Source: Dyella marensis
GTDB lineage: Bacteria > Pseudomonadota > Gammaproteobacteria > Xanthomonadales > Rhodanobacteraceae
Assembly: GCF_900112865.1 (NCBI RefSeq)
Contig: NZ_FONH01000019.1
Location: 1-64,000, forward strand
Direction of reading: 5' to 3'
DNA: 64,000 nt
This document shows positions 46,406 to 56,500 of the stretch, one piece after another (positions within the stretch are counted from its first letter, which is position 1; each line of letters starts with the position of its first letter). A model generated the notes under the pieces. That model had not been told where the DNA came from. It was given only the letters and a program-made list of their open reading frames with translations, and searched no databases. The translations under genes were made by a program, and so were the position numbers.

Positions 46406-46438
46406 TTCCGGACGGTCGCTGCGTTAATTTTTCCGGCC

Positions 46439-46696
46439 ATGGCCAAGCCTGCTCCCTCCCCCGCCGAACCCGCTTCTCCCGCCGATTTCGAACATTCGCT
46501 GGACGAGCTCGAGCAGCTGGTGGCGCGCATGGAAGGCGGCGACCTGAGCCTGGACGATTCCCTGGCTTCGTTCGAACGCGGCATCGGCCTCTACCGGCAT
46601 TGCCAGCAGGCGCTGGAACAGGCCGAACTGCGCGTGAGGCTGCTGCTCGATCCTGAAGCCCCCGACAGCGCAGAACCGTTTGAACCCGAACTTTGA
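46439..46696 (+). CDS. xseB: Exodeoxyribonuclease VII small subunit
   Basis: An 85-residue helical coiled protein. The core [20 protein letters not shown] then [20 protein letters not shown] is the XseB signature. It forms the small subunit of the nuclease that degrades single-stranded DNA. Its end overlaps the ispA start by 17 bases, so the two are translated together. Confidence 0.95.
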   Translation: MAKPAPSPAEPASPADFEHSLDELEQLVARMEGGDLSLDDSLASFERGIGLYRHCQQALEQAELRVRLLLDPEAPDSAEPFEPEL

Positions 46697-47573
46697 TCTA
46701 GGTCCGGCGCTCAGGGCGTTGATCGCCCGCGCCGACCAGGCCCTGGCCCGGGCCCTCCCCGCCGAAGACCGCTCCCCCGCCGAACTGCACCGCGCCATGC
46801 GCTATGCCGTGCTGGGCGGCGGCAAGCGGCTGCGCCCGCTGCTGGTGTATGCGGCCGGCCACGCTTTGGGCGAGGACGGCGACGCGCTCGATGCGCCGGC
46901 CTGTGCGGTGGAACTGATCCACGCCTACTCGCTGGTGCACGACGACCTGCCGGCGATGGACGACGACGACCTGCGCCGCGGCCGCCCCACCTGCCACGTG
47001 GTGTTCGGCGAGGCGATGGCGATCCTGGCCGGCGACGCCCTGCAGGCGCTGGCCTTCGAACTGCTGGCCAACGACGCCGGCGCCGACGCCTCGCGCTGCG
47101 TGGCGATGCTGCGCACGCTGGGCCGCGCCTGCGGCGCCGAAGGCATGGCCGGCGGACAGGCGCTGGACCTGGCCGCGGTCGGCCACCCGCTCAGCCTGGC
47201 CGAGCTGGAACACATGCACGCCTGCAAGACCGGCGCGCTGATCCGCGCCTCGGTCCGGCTCGGCGCGCTCGCCGCGACGGCGGACCCATCCGCGCTGGAT
47301 GCGCTGGACCGCTACGCCCACGCCGTGGGCCTGGCCTTCCAGGTGCGCGACGACATCCTCGATGTCGAGGGCGAGTCCGCGGTGATCGGCAAGACCGCCG
47401 GCAAGGACGCGGCCGCCGACAAGCCGACCTTTCCCTCGATCATCGGCCTGGACGCCTCGCGCGCGCGGCTGGACGAGCTCACCGCCACGGCGCTGGAGGC
47501 GATCGCCGCGCTGGGCGAACGCGGCGCCCTGCTGGAGCGGCTGGCGCTGTACGCGGCCAGGCGCCACCACTGA
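46680..47573 (+). CDS. ispA: Farnesyl diphosphate synthase (polyprenyl synthetase)
   Basis: A 297-residue trans-prenyltransferase making farnesyl diphosphate, which feeds UppS. The two aspartate motifs are [18 protein letters not shown] and [24 protein letters not shown] loop and [11 protein letters not shown] are also present. No ATG precedes them. I take the TTG at 46680, inside xseB, which begins [11 protein letters not shown]. In many bacteria dxs follows xseB-ispA; here an unrelated gene and a terminator follow. Confidence 0.94.
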   Translation: MNPNFDLGPALRALIARADQALARALPAEDRSPAELHRAMRYAVLGGGKRLRPLLVYAAGHALGEDGDALDAPACAVELIHAYSLVHDDLPAMDDDDLRRGRPTCHVVFGEAMAILAGDALQALAFELLANDAGADASRCVAMLRTLGRACGAEGMAGGQALDLAAVGHPLSLAELEHMHACKTGALIRASVRLGALAATADPSALDALDRYAHAVGLAFQVRDDILDVEGESAVIGKTAGKDAAADKPTFPSIIGLDASRARLDELTATALEAIAALGERGALLERLALYAARRHH

Positions 47574-47599
47574 GGCGCGCTCCGCTCCGGCACCAACGA

Positions 47600-47632
47600 A
47601 AAGAGGCAGCCCGGAGGCTGCCTCTTTTTTTG
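47600..47632 (+). terminator. Rho-independent terminator after ispA
   Basis: Stem AAAGAGGCAGCC/GGCTGCCTCTTT with a CGGA loop and a run of T. The complementary A-run is short, so it mainly serves the plus strand, 26 bases past the ispA stop. Confidence 0.9.
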
Positions 47633-47648
47633 TCGCCGCGACGCCCGC

Positions 47649-48080
47649 TTACTTGATCAGGCGCAGGCAGAACGGGTAGCGGTAACGCTCGCCTTCGTTC
47701 GACTTGATGGTCGCCATGATCACCAGGACCAGCCAGGCGATGCCGATGATGATGCCTGCCGGCACGGCCAGGATGATGCCTATTCCTAAGGTCAGCACGG
47801 TGATCAGCAGCAGCACCACCGCGATGATCGCCATGGTGATGTTGAAGTTCAGCGCTTCCTTGGCCTGGTCGTCGACGAAGGGCATGGTCTCGCGCTTGAC
47901 CAGCCAGATGATCAGCGGCCCCAGGAAGCAGCCGATGCCGAACCAGGCGCCGGTGACCAGGGTGCCCAGCAGGGCCGACAGGTGGGCCAGCATGGCCCAC
48001 TGGCGTTCCTCGGGGGTGGGCATGTCCGAGGGCGGAGTGGGATCGCTTGAAGGCTCGACGGATTCGGGTGGGACGCTCAT
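47649..48080 (-). CDS. DUF4870 membrane protein
   Basis: A 143-residue protein. A short Pro/Ser-rich N-terminus is followed by three or four hydrophobic helices (about 34-52, 77-101 and 104-126) with EERQWAMLAHLSALLGTLVT and FVDDQAKEALNFNITMAI, typical of DUF4870. Function is unknown. It may share the ispA hairpin as a terminator on the opposite strand. Upstream, 48081-48374 (294 bases) holds repeats and no gene. Confidence 0.85.
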   Translation of the reverse strand: MSVPPESVEPSSDPTPPSDMPTPEERQWAMLAHLSALLGTLVTGAWFGIGCFLGPLIIWLVKRETMPFVDDQAKEALNFNITMAIIAVVLLLITVLTLGIGIILAVPAGIIIGIAWLVLVIMATIKSNEGERYRYPFCLRLIK

Positions 48081-48313
48081 GCGTGCTCTCCTGGCCATGC
48101 GGTGATCCGGCCTCGGTGCCGGTGGCGCCGATGCTAGCAAGGGCTGCGACGGTTTGCCGAGCCAACCGTAGACCTAGCGTCAGCCCTCACGTTGGAATCC
48201 TTCTCCCGCCGGGAGCACGCGGGGAGCGCACATGGATGTGCGCGGCTCTGAGGAGCGAGGAAGGTGCCGGCAGGCGGATGAGGGTTCGGCCGGAGTCGTG
48301 AACATCACTTCCG

Positions 48314-48361
48314 CGCTCCGCCCGTACCCTCACCCCAACCCCTCTCCCGGCGGGAGAGGGG
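48314..48361. repeat. Hairpin repeat, family B, copy 2
   Basis: CGCTCCGCCCG, CCCTCACC, then a perfect 10-base stem CCCCTCTCCC/GGGAGAGGGG with loop GGC. Same order as copy 1 at 122-168. It is 13 bases beyond the stop of pmbA (minus strand) and could end that transcript. A degraded related block lies at about 48183-48225. Confidence 0.7.
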
Positions 48362-48374
48362 CTCAAGCGAAAGC

Positions 48375-49754
48375 TCACTCGCCCGCGATGGTCATCTTGT
48401 CCAGCAGGATCGACCCGGTCAGCAGATGCGAGCGCGGGTCCACGTCCGCCCCCACTGCCTGGATACCCAGGTACATCTCGCGCAGGTTGGCGGCGATGGT
48501 GATCTCTTCCACCGGGTAGGCGATGCGGCCGTTCTCCACCCAGAAGCCGGCCGCGCCGCGCGAATAGTCGCCGGTGATGGTGTTCACGCCCTGCCCCATC
48601 ACCTCGGTCACCAGCAGGCCGGTGCCCAGGCGCCGGAGCATGCCGTCGAAGTCCTCGCGGCCCTGGTCGGCGGCGCCGGCCTCCACGATCAGGTTGTGGA
48701 TGCCACCGGCGTTGCCGGTCGATTCCAGGCCCAGCTTGCGGGCCGAATAGCTGCCCAGCACGTAGCGCGCCAGCACGCCGTCCTCGACCAGCGAGCTGTC
48801 GCGGGTGGCCACGCCCTCGGCATCGAACGCGCCCGAGCCCTGGCCGCGCGACAGCAAGGGCCGCTCCACGATGCGCAGCCACGACGGCATCACTGGCTTG
48901 CCGACGTGGTCGAGCAGGAAGCTGGCGCGCCGGTACAACGCGCCGCCGCTGACCGCGCCCACCAGGTGGCCGATCAGGCCGCGCGCGATCTCCGGCGCGA
49001 ACAGCACCGGACTCTGCCGCGTCGACAGGCGACGCGCGCCCAGCCGCGCCAGGGTGCGCCCGGCCGCCTTGTCGCCCAGCGCCTGCGCGTCCATGAAATC
49101 GCCGGCGCTGCGCACGCTGTCGTACCAGTAGTCGCGCTGCATGCCGTCGTCGTCCCCGGCGATCAGCGACAGCGACAGCGAATGCCGCGTGCCGCGCTCG
49201 CGCCCGATGAAGCCATGCGAATTGGCGTAGACCGACAGGCTCTCGCCCACCTGCACGCTGGCGCCCTCGGAATTGGTGATGCCCGCGTGCGCTCGGCCGG
49301 CTGCCTCGATGCGCTGGCCCAGTTCGATCGCCGCCGGCGTATCCAGCGCCCACGGGTGCCACAGGTCCAGGTCGGGGAAGGCATCGGCCATGCGCGCCGG
49401 ATCGGCGAGGCCGGCGGCGGGGTCTTCCTCGGTATAGCGGGCGATCGCGCAGGCCTGGTCTAGCGTGGCCTGGACCGAGTCCGGATTGAGGTCCGCGGTG
49501 CTGGCCGAGCCCTTGCGCTGCCCGAAGTACACGGTGAGGCCGAAACCGCGGTCGCGGTTGTGCTCCACCGTCTCCACTTCGCCCAGGCGCACGTTCACGT
49601 TGAGCCCGGTGTCGATGCTGGCGGCTACCTCGGCCTGGCTGGCGCCGGCGGCGCGGGCGCGGCGGATGACGTCCTGCGCGAGCTCGGCGAGGCGATCCAG
49701 GTCCTGCTGGCTGCGGTCGGAGGGGCGGTCGGAGGGAACGAGGGTCGCGCTCAC
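48375..49754 (-). CDS. pmbA: Metalloprotease partner PmbA (TldE)
   Basis: A 459-residue TldD/PmbA-family protein. With TldD it forms a heterodimeric protease that trims peptides such as microcin precursors and unfolded small proteins. It lacks the HExxxH of TldD, as expected. Signatures are VETVEHNRDRGFGLTVYFG, LFAPEIARGLIGHLVGA and GVNTITGDYSRGAAGFWVENG. The start is the GTG at 49754, preceded by AGGAAG at good spacing. Upstream in-frame codons overlap non-coding sequence. Confidence 0.95.
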   Translation of the reverse strand: MSATLVPSDRPSDRSQQDLDRLAELAQDVIRRARAAGASQAEVAASIDTGLNVNVRLGEVETVEHNRDRGFGLTVYFGQRKGSASTADLNPDSVQATLDQACAIARYTEEDPAAGLADPARMADAFPDLDLWHPWALDTPAAIELGQRIEAAGRAHAGITNSEGASVQVGESLSVYANSHGFIGRERGTRHSLSLSLIAGDDDGMQRDYWYDSVRSAGDFMDAQALGDKAAGRTLARLGARRLSTRQSPVLFAPEIARGLIGHLVGAVSGGALYRRASFLLDHVGKPVMPSWLRIVERPLLSRGQGSGAFDAEGVATRDSSLVEDGVLARYVLGSYSARKLGLESTGNAGGIHNLIVEAGAADQGREDFDGMLRRLGTGLLVTEVMGQGVNTITGDYSRGAAGFWVENGRIAYPVEEITIAANLREMYLGIQAVGADVDPRSHLLTGSILLDKMTIAGE

Positions 49755-49872
49755 GTGGGCTTCCTGAATGCTGGCGGGTAGAATACGCGGCCCATTCCTG
49801 CTCGAACCGCGCGGCCTCCCGAATTGGGGGCACCGCGGCCGATGCAAAGCCTTCGCCGCGGAGAAAAGCGCC

Positions 49873-50124
49873 ATGGTGCCGGAGACCGGCCTTTACCGTC
49901 ACTACAAAGGGCAGCCTTACCGCGTGCTCGGCACCGCCCGCCACAGCGAGACGATGGAAGCGCTGGTGGTCTACCAGGCGCTGTACGGCGAACATGGCCT
50001 GTGGGTCCGTCCCGCCGCGATGTTCTGCGAGACCGTGCAGGTGGACGGCAAGACCGTGCCGCGCTTTGCGCTCGAACGCGCCGAACCCGGTATCGCCATC
50101 GGCGCTTCCGTCGCCGCGCCCTGA
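49873..50124 (+). CDS. DUF1653 protein
   Basis: An 83-residue single-domain protein. The signature is GLYRHYKGQPYRVLGTARHS, with ALVVYQALYGEHGLWVRPA and FCETVQVDGK (DUF1653). The function is unknown. It is the first of two plus-strand genes lying between pmbA and tldD. The ATG at 49873 follows GGAG; longer in-frame starts (49768) begin in the leader of pmbA. Confidence 0.85.
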   Translation: MVPETGLYRHYKGQPYRVLGTARHSETMEALVVYQALYGEHGLWVRPAAMFCETVQVDGKTVPRFALERAEPGIAIGASVAAP

Positions 50125-50144
50125 AGCATGAAGAGACAGAACCC

Positions 50145-50675
50145 GTGAATCGCACCTATACCGACGACCCCGATCACGACTACGGCCCGACGCGCACGCA
50201 GCAGCGCCGCGATGCGCTGGCCGTGCTCGAGCTGGCCCAGCAGCTGGTGGACCTGCCGCCGAGCCGCCTGGCCAAGCTCGACCTGCCGGAGGACGTGCTG
50301 CGCGAGATCGCCAACACGCGCAAGATCACTTCGCACATCGCGCGCAAGCGCCAGCTCGGCTTCCTCGCCAAGACCATGCGCAAGCACGACAGCGAGGTCT
50401 TCGACGGCGTGCGCGCCGCGCTGGGCGAGAACCGCGAGCGCCAGCGCCAGGAAACGGCGGCGATGCATCGCCTGGAAGCGACCCGCGACAGGCTGCTCGA
50501 CGACGAGGACAACGCACTGCCGCAGCTGATCGCCACCTATCCGCAGCTCGATCGCCAGCACCTGCGCTCGCTGCTGCGCCAGGCGCGGCTGGAGCGCGAG
50601 AAGAACAAGCCCCCGCGCGCGTACCGCGAGATTTTCCAGCTGCTGAAAGACCTGGCCGCAGCGGGCGACGAGTGA
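50145..50675 (+). CDS. darP: Ribosome biogenesis factor DarP (YjgA, DUF615)
   Basis: A 176-residue basic helical protein of the UPF0307/DUF615 family (RTQQRRDALAVLELAQQL, SRLAKLDLPEDVLREIANTR, ARKRQLGFLAKTMRK). Family members help the late maturation of the 50S subunit. The start is a GTG; the nearby ATG at 50128 is in a different frame. pmbA is a common neighbour in gammaproteobacteria. A family A palindrome begins at the base after the stop. Confidence 0.93.
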   Translation: MNRTYTDDPDHDYGPTRTQQRRDALAVLELAQQLVDLPPSRLAKLDLPEDVLREIANTRKITSHIARKRQLGFLAKTMRKHDSEVFDGVRAALGENRERQRQETAAMHRLEATRDRLLDDEDNALPQLIATYPQLDRQHLRSLLRQARLEREKNKPPRAYREIFQLLKDLAAAGDE

Positions 50676-50765
50676 CGCAGGTTGGGGGGAGCCAAAGGCG
50701 AACCCCAACGTTGCGACCCACCTGCACGCCAGTTGGGGTTCGCCTTTGGCTCACCCCAACCTACG
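50676..50765. repeat. Palindromic intergenic repeat, family A, copy 4
   Basis: Starts at the base after the darP stop and ends 7 bases before the tldD stop (convergent). The inner arms read GAGCCAAAGGCGAAC on both sides, where other copies have GAGCCGCAGGCGAAC. The change is compensated on both arms. Confidence 0.9.
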
Positions 50766-50771
50766 GCGGCG

Positions 50772-52211
50772 CTACGATGCGGTGCCGCCCACCGTCATGC
50801 CATCCACGCGCAAGGTCGGCTGGCCCACGCCCACCGGCACGCTCTGCCCGTCCTTGCCGCACACGCCGACGCCTTCATCGAGCGCCAGATCGTTGCCGAT
50901 CATCGACACGCGCGTGAGCACGTCCGGGCCGCTGCCGATCAGGGTGGCGCCCTTCACCGGCACGGTGACCTTGCCGTCTTCGATCAGATAGGCCTCGCTG
51001 GCGGAGAAGGTGAACTTGCCGCTGGTGATGTCGACCTGGCCGCCGCCGAAGTTCACCGCGTACAGGCCGCGCTTGACCGAGCGGATGATCTCCTGCGGAT
51101 CGTGCTGGCCGGCCAGCATGTAGGTGTTGGTCATGCGCGGCATCGGCAGCTGCGCGAAGGATTCGCGGCGGCCGTTGCCGGTCGGCTGCATGCCCATCAG
51201 GCGCGCGTTGAGCTTGTCCTGCATGTAGCCCTTGAGGATGCCGTCCTCGATCAGGGTGGTGCACTCGGTCGGCGTGCCCTCGTCGTCGATGCTGAGCGAG
51301 CCGCGGCGGCCCGGCAGGGTGCCGTCGTCGACCACGGTGACGCCGGGCGCCGCCACGCGCTGGCCGATGCGGCCGGCGAAGGCGGAGCTGCCCTTGCGGT
51401 TGAAGTCGCCTTCCAGGCCGTGGCCGATCGCCTCGTGCAGCAGCACGCCGGGCCAGCCGGGGCCAAGCACCACGGTCATGCTGCCGGCCGGCGCATCGAC
51501 CGCGTCGAGATTGACCAGGGCCTGGCGCACCGCCTCGTCGGCGAAGGCCAGGGCGCGGCCGTTTTCCATCAGCTCGCGATAGCCGTAGCGGCCGCCACCG
51601 CCGGCATGGCCCTGCTCGCGGCGGCCGTTCTGCTCGGCGATCACCTGCACGCTCAGGCGCACCAGCGGGCGCACGTCCGCGGCCAGGGTGCCGTCGGAGG
51701 ACGCCACCAGGATGGTGTCCATGATCGCCGCGATGCTGACCATCACCTGCTTCACGCGCGGATCGCGCGCGCGCGCATAGGCATCCACCTCGCGCAGCAG
51801 GGCGATCTTGTCGGGGTTGGGCAGGCTTTCCACCGGATCGATCGCCGGATACAGCGCTCGCGCGCCATGCAGCGCCAGCGGCTTGCCGGCGCCGTTGCCG
51901 TCCTGGGCGATCGCCCGCGCGGCGCGCGAGGCGTCCAGCAGCTGCGGCAGCACGATCTCGTCGGAATAGGCGAAGCCGGTCTTCTCGCCGGCGATGGCGC
52001 GCACGCCCACGCCCTGCTCGATCGAGTGGTTGCCGTCCTTGACGATGCCCTCTTCCAGGATCCACGACTCGCTGCGCGAATGCTGGAAATACAGGTCCGC
52101 GGCGTCGATGGACGGGCCCATCAGCTGGGCGAACACGCGGTCGAGGTCGGTGGCGGCCAGGCCGCCCGGCGCCAGGAGGCGGCGCTCGGCCTGGGCGATC
52201 AATGAATCCAT
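50772..52211 (-). CDS. tldD: Metalloprotease TldD
   Basis: A 479-residue catalytic partner of PmbA. The zinc-binding motif is [11 protein letters not shown], in [14 protein letters not shown]. Other signatures are [25 protein letters not shown] and [13 protein letters not shown]. It acts in the cytosol on small unfolded peptides. The two subunits lie within about 1 kb here, divided by darP and DUF1653 on the other strand. The start is the ATG at 52211. Confidence 0.96.
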   Translation of the reverse strand: MDSLIAQAERRLLAPGGLAATDLDRVFAQLMGPSIDAADLYFQHSRSESWILEEGIVKDGNHSIEQGVGVRAIAGEKTGFAYSDEIVLPQLLDASRAARAIAQDGNGAGKPLALHGARALYPAIDPVESLPNPDKIALLREVDAYARARDPRVKQVMVSIAAIMDTILVASSDGTLAADVRPLVRLSVQVIAEQNGRREQGHAGGGGRYGYRELMENGRALAFADEAVRQALVNLDAVDAPAGSMTVVLGPGWPGVLLHEAIGHGLEGDFNRKGSSAFAGRIGQRVAAPGVTVVDDGTLPGRRGSLSIDDEGTPTECTTLIEDGILKGYMQDKLNARLMGMQPTGNGRRESFAQLPMPRMTNTYMLAGQHDPQEIIRSVKRGLYAVNFGGGQVDITSGKFTFSASEAYLIEDGKVTVPVKGATLIGSGPDVLTRVSMIGNDLALDEGVGVCGKDGQSVPVGVGQPTLRVDGMTVGGTAS

Positions 52212-52363
52212 AGGTTCTTAGGCCATGTCGATGGGAACGCAGACTGTAGCAAGTGGGGGCCGGCGCCAGCCGTTTAAAGCCGCAGTGGAGCAGCGCGGCC
52301 CCGGCCGGCTACCATGCTCCAGGCTGGCCGGGACGGACCGGCGCCCCACGTGAAGGACCACCG

Positions 52364-53572
52364 ATGAGCGACACCTCCAAACGCGAGCTGGCCCACAAGG
52401 TCATCGACCGCACTGTCAAAGCCCCGCTCGAGGACACCCGCGAACTGCTGCATCGCGACGGCGAGCTCAAGCCGGGCCTGGGCAAGATCAGCAGCGTGCT
52501 CGCATTGTCTCTAGGCATCCTCAGCCTGCTCGGCGTGCTGGCCTTTCACTTCCCGCAGTACCTGACCACGCCGGACCTGCGCCACAAGTATTCCGTCGAC
52601 GTGCTGCGCCAGCTGCTGTTGGCGGCGCTGCTGATCGCCGGCGGCATCTCGCTCGGCAACGTGATCCTCGGCCGCCTGCGCAACATCAATATCGTCGCCT
52701 TCGCCCTGGTGGTCGCCGCCACCGCGATGGGCGGCTCGCGCGTGCCGGTGGGCAGCTTTCCCGACCACACGCCGTACATCGGGCTGGACTGGTTCATCCT
52801 CGACCTGCTCGGCTCGACGCTGATCTTCGTGGTGATCGAGAAGCTGTTCCCGCTGTACAAGGGCCAGTCGCTGTTCCGCAAGGAATGGCAGACGGACCTC
52901 AAGCATTTCGCGGTGAACCATTTCATCGTCGGCCTGGCCCTGCTGGTGGTGAACTTCCTGCTGCACCACCTGTTCGGCTGGCTGGTCTCCAGCGGCTTCC
53001 AGCAGACCGTGCGCGATATCGCCTTCGTGCCGCAGCTGCTGCTGTGCATCCTGGTGGCGGACCTGGCGCAGTACTGGACGCACCGCGCGTACCACGAGGT
53101 GCCGTTCCTGTGGCGGTTCCACGCGGTGCACCACAGCGTGAAGACCATGGACTGGCTGGCCGGCTCGCGCCAGCACATGCTGGAGCTGATCTTCACCCGC
53201 GTGTGCGTGCTGGCGCCGCTGTACATCCTGGGTTTCAGCGAAGGCGTGATGAATGCCTACATCATCGTGGTCGGCTTCCAGGCGGTGTTCAACCACGCCA
53301 ACGTGCACCTGCCGTGGGGCCCGCTGAAATACCTGGTGGTAACGCCGGACTTCCACCACTGGCACCACGCCTCCGACGACGAGGCGATCGACAAGAACTA
53401 CGCGGCGCACTACGCCTTCCTCGATTACCTCTTCGGCACCGCGGTGAAGTCGACGAAGAAATTCCCGGAGAAGTACGGCGTGGTCGGCGACTACATGCCG
53501 GACGGCTTCGTGCGCCAGCAGCTGTTCCCGTTCCGCGGCAGCACCAAGCCCGTCGAACCCACGGAATCCTGA
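52364..53572 (+). CDS. Fatty acid hydroxylase/sterol desaturase family protein
   Basis: A 402-residue integral membrane di-iron protein. Three histidine clusters are seen: HRAYH, FHAVHHS and FHHWHHASDD, in the C-terminal third, after about five membrane helices. Such proteins hydroxylate or desaturate lipids using oxygen. The substrate here is open (fatty acyl, sterol-like or carotenoid). GAAGGACC precedes the ATG. It stands on the opposite strand between yhdP and tldD, genes that are neighbours in many proteobacteria, so it looks like an insertion into that block. Confidence 0.9.
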   Translation: MSDTSKRELAHKVIDRTVKAPLEDTRELLHRDGELKPGLGKISSVLALSLGILSLLGVLAFHFPQYLTTPDLRHKYSVDVLRQLLLAALLIAGGISLGNVILGRLRNINIVAFALVVAATAMGGSRVPVGSFPDHTPYIGLDWFILDLLGSTLIFVVIEKLFPLYKGQSLFRKEWQTDLKHFAVNHFIVGLALLVVNFLLHHLFGWLVSSGFQQTVRDIAFVPQLLLCILVADLAQYWTHRAYHEVPFLWRFHAVHHSVKTMDWLAGSRQHMLELIFTRVCVLAPLYILGFSEGVMNAYIIVVGFQAVFNHANVHLPWGPLKYLVVTPDFHHWHHASDDEAIDKNYAAHYAFLDYLFGTAVKSTKKFPEKYGVVGDYMPDGFVRQQLFPFRGSTKPVEPTES

Positions 53573-53593
53573 GCGCGCCGATCCTGAGCGCGC

Positions 53594-56500
53594 TCAGCGC
53601 GCCGAGCTGCTCGCCGGCGCCGGTGCGGTGAGGGGTGCGGGAGCCGTGGACGACGCGGCTTCCGCGGCGGAGAGGTTCTTCTTCTCCACCAGCGAAATAT
53701 CCGGCTTATCCCAGCTGCCGCCGATGTGATAGCGCGCGCTGGCCACGCGGTTGAGACCGCGTCCGAGCAGTCCCTGCGCGACGAAACCCGCGGCCGCGCC
53801 GAGCGGCCCGGCCACCACCGCGCCGACGATCGGCAGGCTGCTGCCCAGATGCGGGATCACCAGCGCCTGCTGGTCGTAGTCCTTCGCGCGCAGGCCGGTG
53901 CGCCCCTTGATATTGATCTCCGCCGCCGGTCCGCGCATGGACAGGTTGTTGGTGGTGGCGTTGCCGTCGGCCAGCACGAAGTCGCCGGTGATCGAGTCGA
54001 ACGCCAGCCCCTTGCCGAACACGTCGCCGAAATCCAGGGTCAGGCGGCGCGGCAGCTCCACCAGCGACACCAGGCCGAACAGACGGCCTACGCCGGGGGC
54101 GACCTCGGGAATGCTGCCGTCGGTAACCTGGATGCCGAGCTTGCCGTCCATGTTGGCCAGCTCCATCGCCGACGGCGCGCCGGGCCAGGTGGCGTCCAGG
54201 TGCGCGCGCGTCTTGCCGCCGTTGAACAGGCCGGCGAAGCCGAACGCGCCGAGCATGTCGCCGAGGTTTTCCGCGGCGAAATCGATGCGCAGATGGCTGC
54301 GGCTGCTGGTCGCCGTGCCGTCCCAGTCGCCGCTGCCGTTGATCTGCACGCTGCGCGACTGCGCGCGCAGCTGGTCGATATGCAGGCCGCGGTCGGTCGG
54401 CCAGGTTTCCAGGCGCGCCTCGCCGAGCCTGGATTCGCCGAAGCGCAGGTCGCCGACCCAGAGGTGGAACGGCGGCAGGGACGATGGCGTGATGCCGGTG
54501 TTGGCCGGATCGGTCTTCGGCGGGTCGCCGGGATTGGTCTTGGCGTCGCTGGAGCGGCCGCTGGTCTTGGGCCAATACAGCCGCTGCAGGCGTGCGGTGA
54601 CGCCGCGCTTGTCGAGATCGTCGGTGGGCACGATGAAACGCCCGACGATATCCGCGCTGTCCACGTCCACGTTCAACTGCCCGCTCTCCGGCGCGGCCTG
54701 GATGCGCATCGACGGAAACGGATGGCCGAACAGCTCGGCCTGGTCCGCGCTCACGTCGATGCTCTCCAGCCCCGGCCCGCCGGTGCTGCTGCCGGCCACG
54801 GCGCGCTGCACCCAGCCGGTGACGTCCATGCGCGCGGCGCGCCCGCGCACGCGGATGCCCTTGTCCGGCACGGTGTCGGGCATGCGCGTGCCGAAGGCGA
54901 AACTCGCGGCCAGCGGGCGCTTGTCGTCAGGCAGGCGGAAGCGCTGGCGCATCACCTGGCCCAGCGCGATCTGCAGGTCGCCGCCCGACACCGGCAAGGT
55001 CAGCGCCAGGTGCGTCGGCAGGCTGGCGTCGGCGGATTTCTTCAGCGGCGCCGGCAGGTCCAGCGCCATGCCGGCGAAGTTGGTGTCCAGGGTCAGCAGC
55101 TGCGCGGCATTGGCCACGGTGTCCGGGCGCACGATGTCGAAGCCCACGGTGGTGTCGCTGCGGCCGCTGGCGACGTCTTTCAGCCAGTCCAGCTGGGACA
55201 GTCCCTGCACCAGCTCGGCCATGCCGTAGCGGCCGCTGAGGCGCGCGGAGAACTCGGTGTCCGGCCGGCCGGTGGCGCCGGCGATGGCGATGTCCAGCTT
55301 GGACGGCTGGCCGCGGAATACGGTGTCCAGCGCCCCGGCGCGGAAGCCGTGCCCGTCGAAGCTCGCCTGGCCGCTGATCTTGTCGAGCTTGAGGTTCCAG
55401 TCCGGCGCGTTGAGGTCGACGTCCTTCAGGTCGGTAGTGCCGTTGAGGAAGAATTCCCTGGCGTTGTTCATCGGCAGCGAGAGATGGAAATCGAAGGTGC
55501 CGGCGCCGCCCAGGCTGAGCTTGTTGAGGGTGTCGGCCTGGCGGCTGCCGATCGGGCTGTGCTTGACGAAATCCATCAGGCTGGCGCCGCTGCCGGAGCC
55601 GTGCACGTTGAGGTCCAGCACGGTATGGGCCAGATCCGGAATCACCGCCACCGCCCGCTCGGTCTTCACGCCCAGCGATTCGCCGCCGCTGGCTTCGACC
55701 AGCATGCTGTTGTTGACGAAGTTGGCGACCGCGTCGATACCCTCGGCGCGCGGCCAGTTCCTGCCGTAGTCCAGGCTCAGCCCGCTGAGCTCGGCGCGGG
55801 CTTCGAAGCGGCCTTCGTTGGCGTGGAACGGCCAGTCCTTCAGGTCGCCGCGCACCAGCATGTCGCTGCGCTCGATCTTGCCGGCGACCAGCGCGCGGTC
55901 CAGCCATTCGATCGCCTGCGGCGACATGGAATCGATCGGCCAGAACAGCTTGGCCGCATCCATGTCGGCGTGGTCGAGCATGGCGTACAGATCGAGGAAA
56001 GGACGTCCGCCCGCATCGGGCAGACGGATCTCGCCGCGCGCCTGCCCGCCGAAGCCCGCGCCGACGAAGTCCAGCGGCTCGATGCCGAGATGCCAGTCGC
56101 CGTCCTCATGCCATGCCGCGATATCGCCTGCCAGGCGCGACAGCGCGAAGGGCTTGCGGAAGGTACGCGGGAACCGCAGCACGGTGGCCTGCGGCGGCAG
56201 CTCGACCGACAGCGCGCCAGCGTCGCCGCGCAGCACGCCGTCGAGACGGTCGATGCCGGGCAGCTTGCCCACCGCGTCGATGCCCAGGCCGCTGAAGCCG
56301 ACATTGGCGCTGGCCAGGCCGTCGGCACGCGTCCAGCGCAGCGCCACCTGGCCGAGCTTGCCGCGCGGCTTGCCGGTGCCCAGCCACTGCGCCATGCCCG
56401 GCGACAGCTCGGGCTTGAGCGCTGCCCACGGCGCCAGCGCGCCGAGCTGCAGGTCGCGCGCCGCGATCAGCGCCTCGTCGGCATGGCCGTCGGCGCCGTT

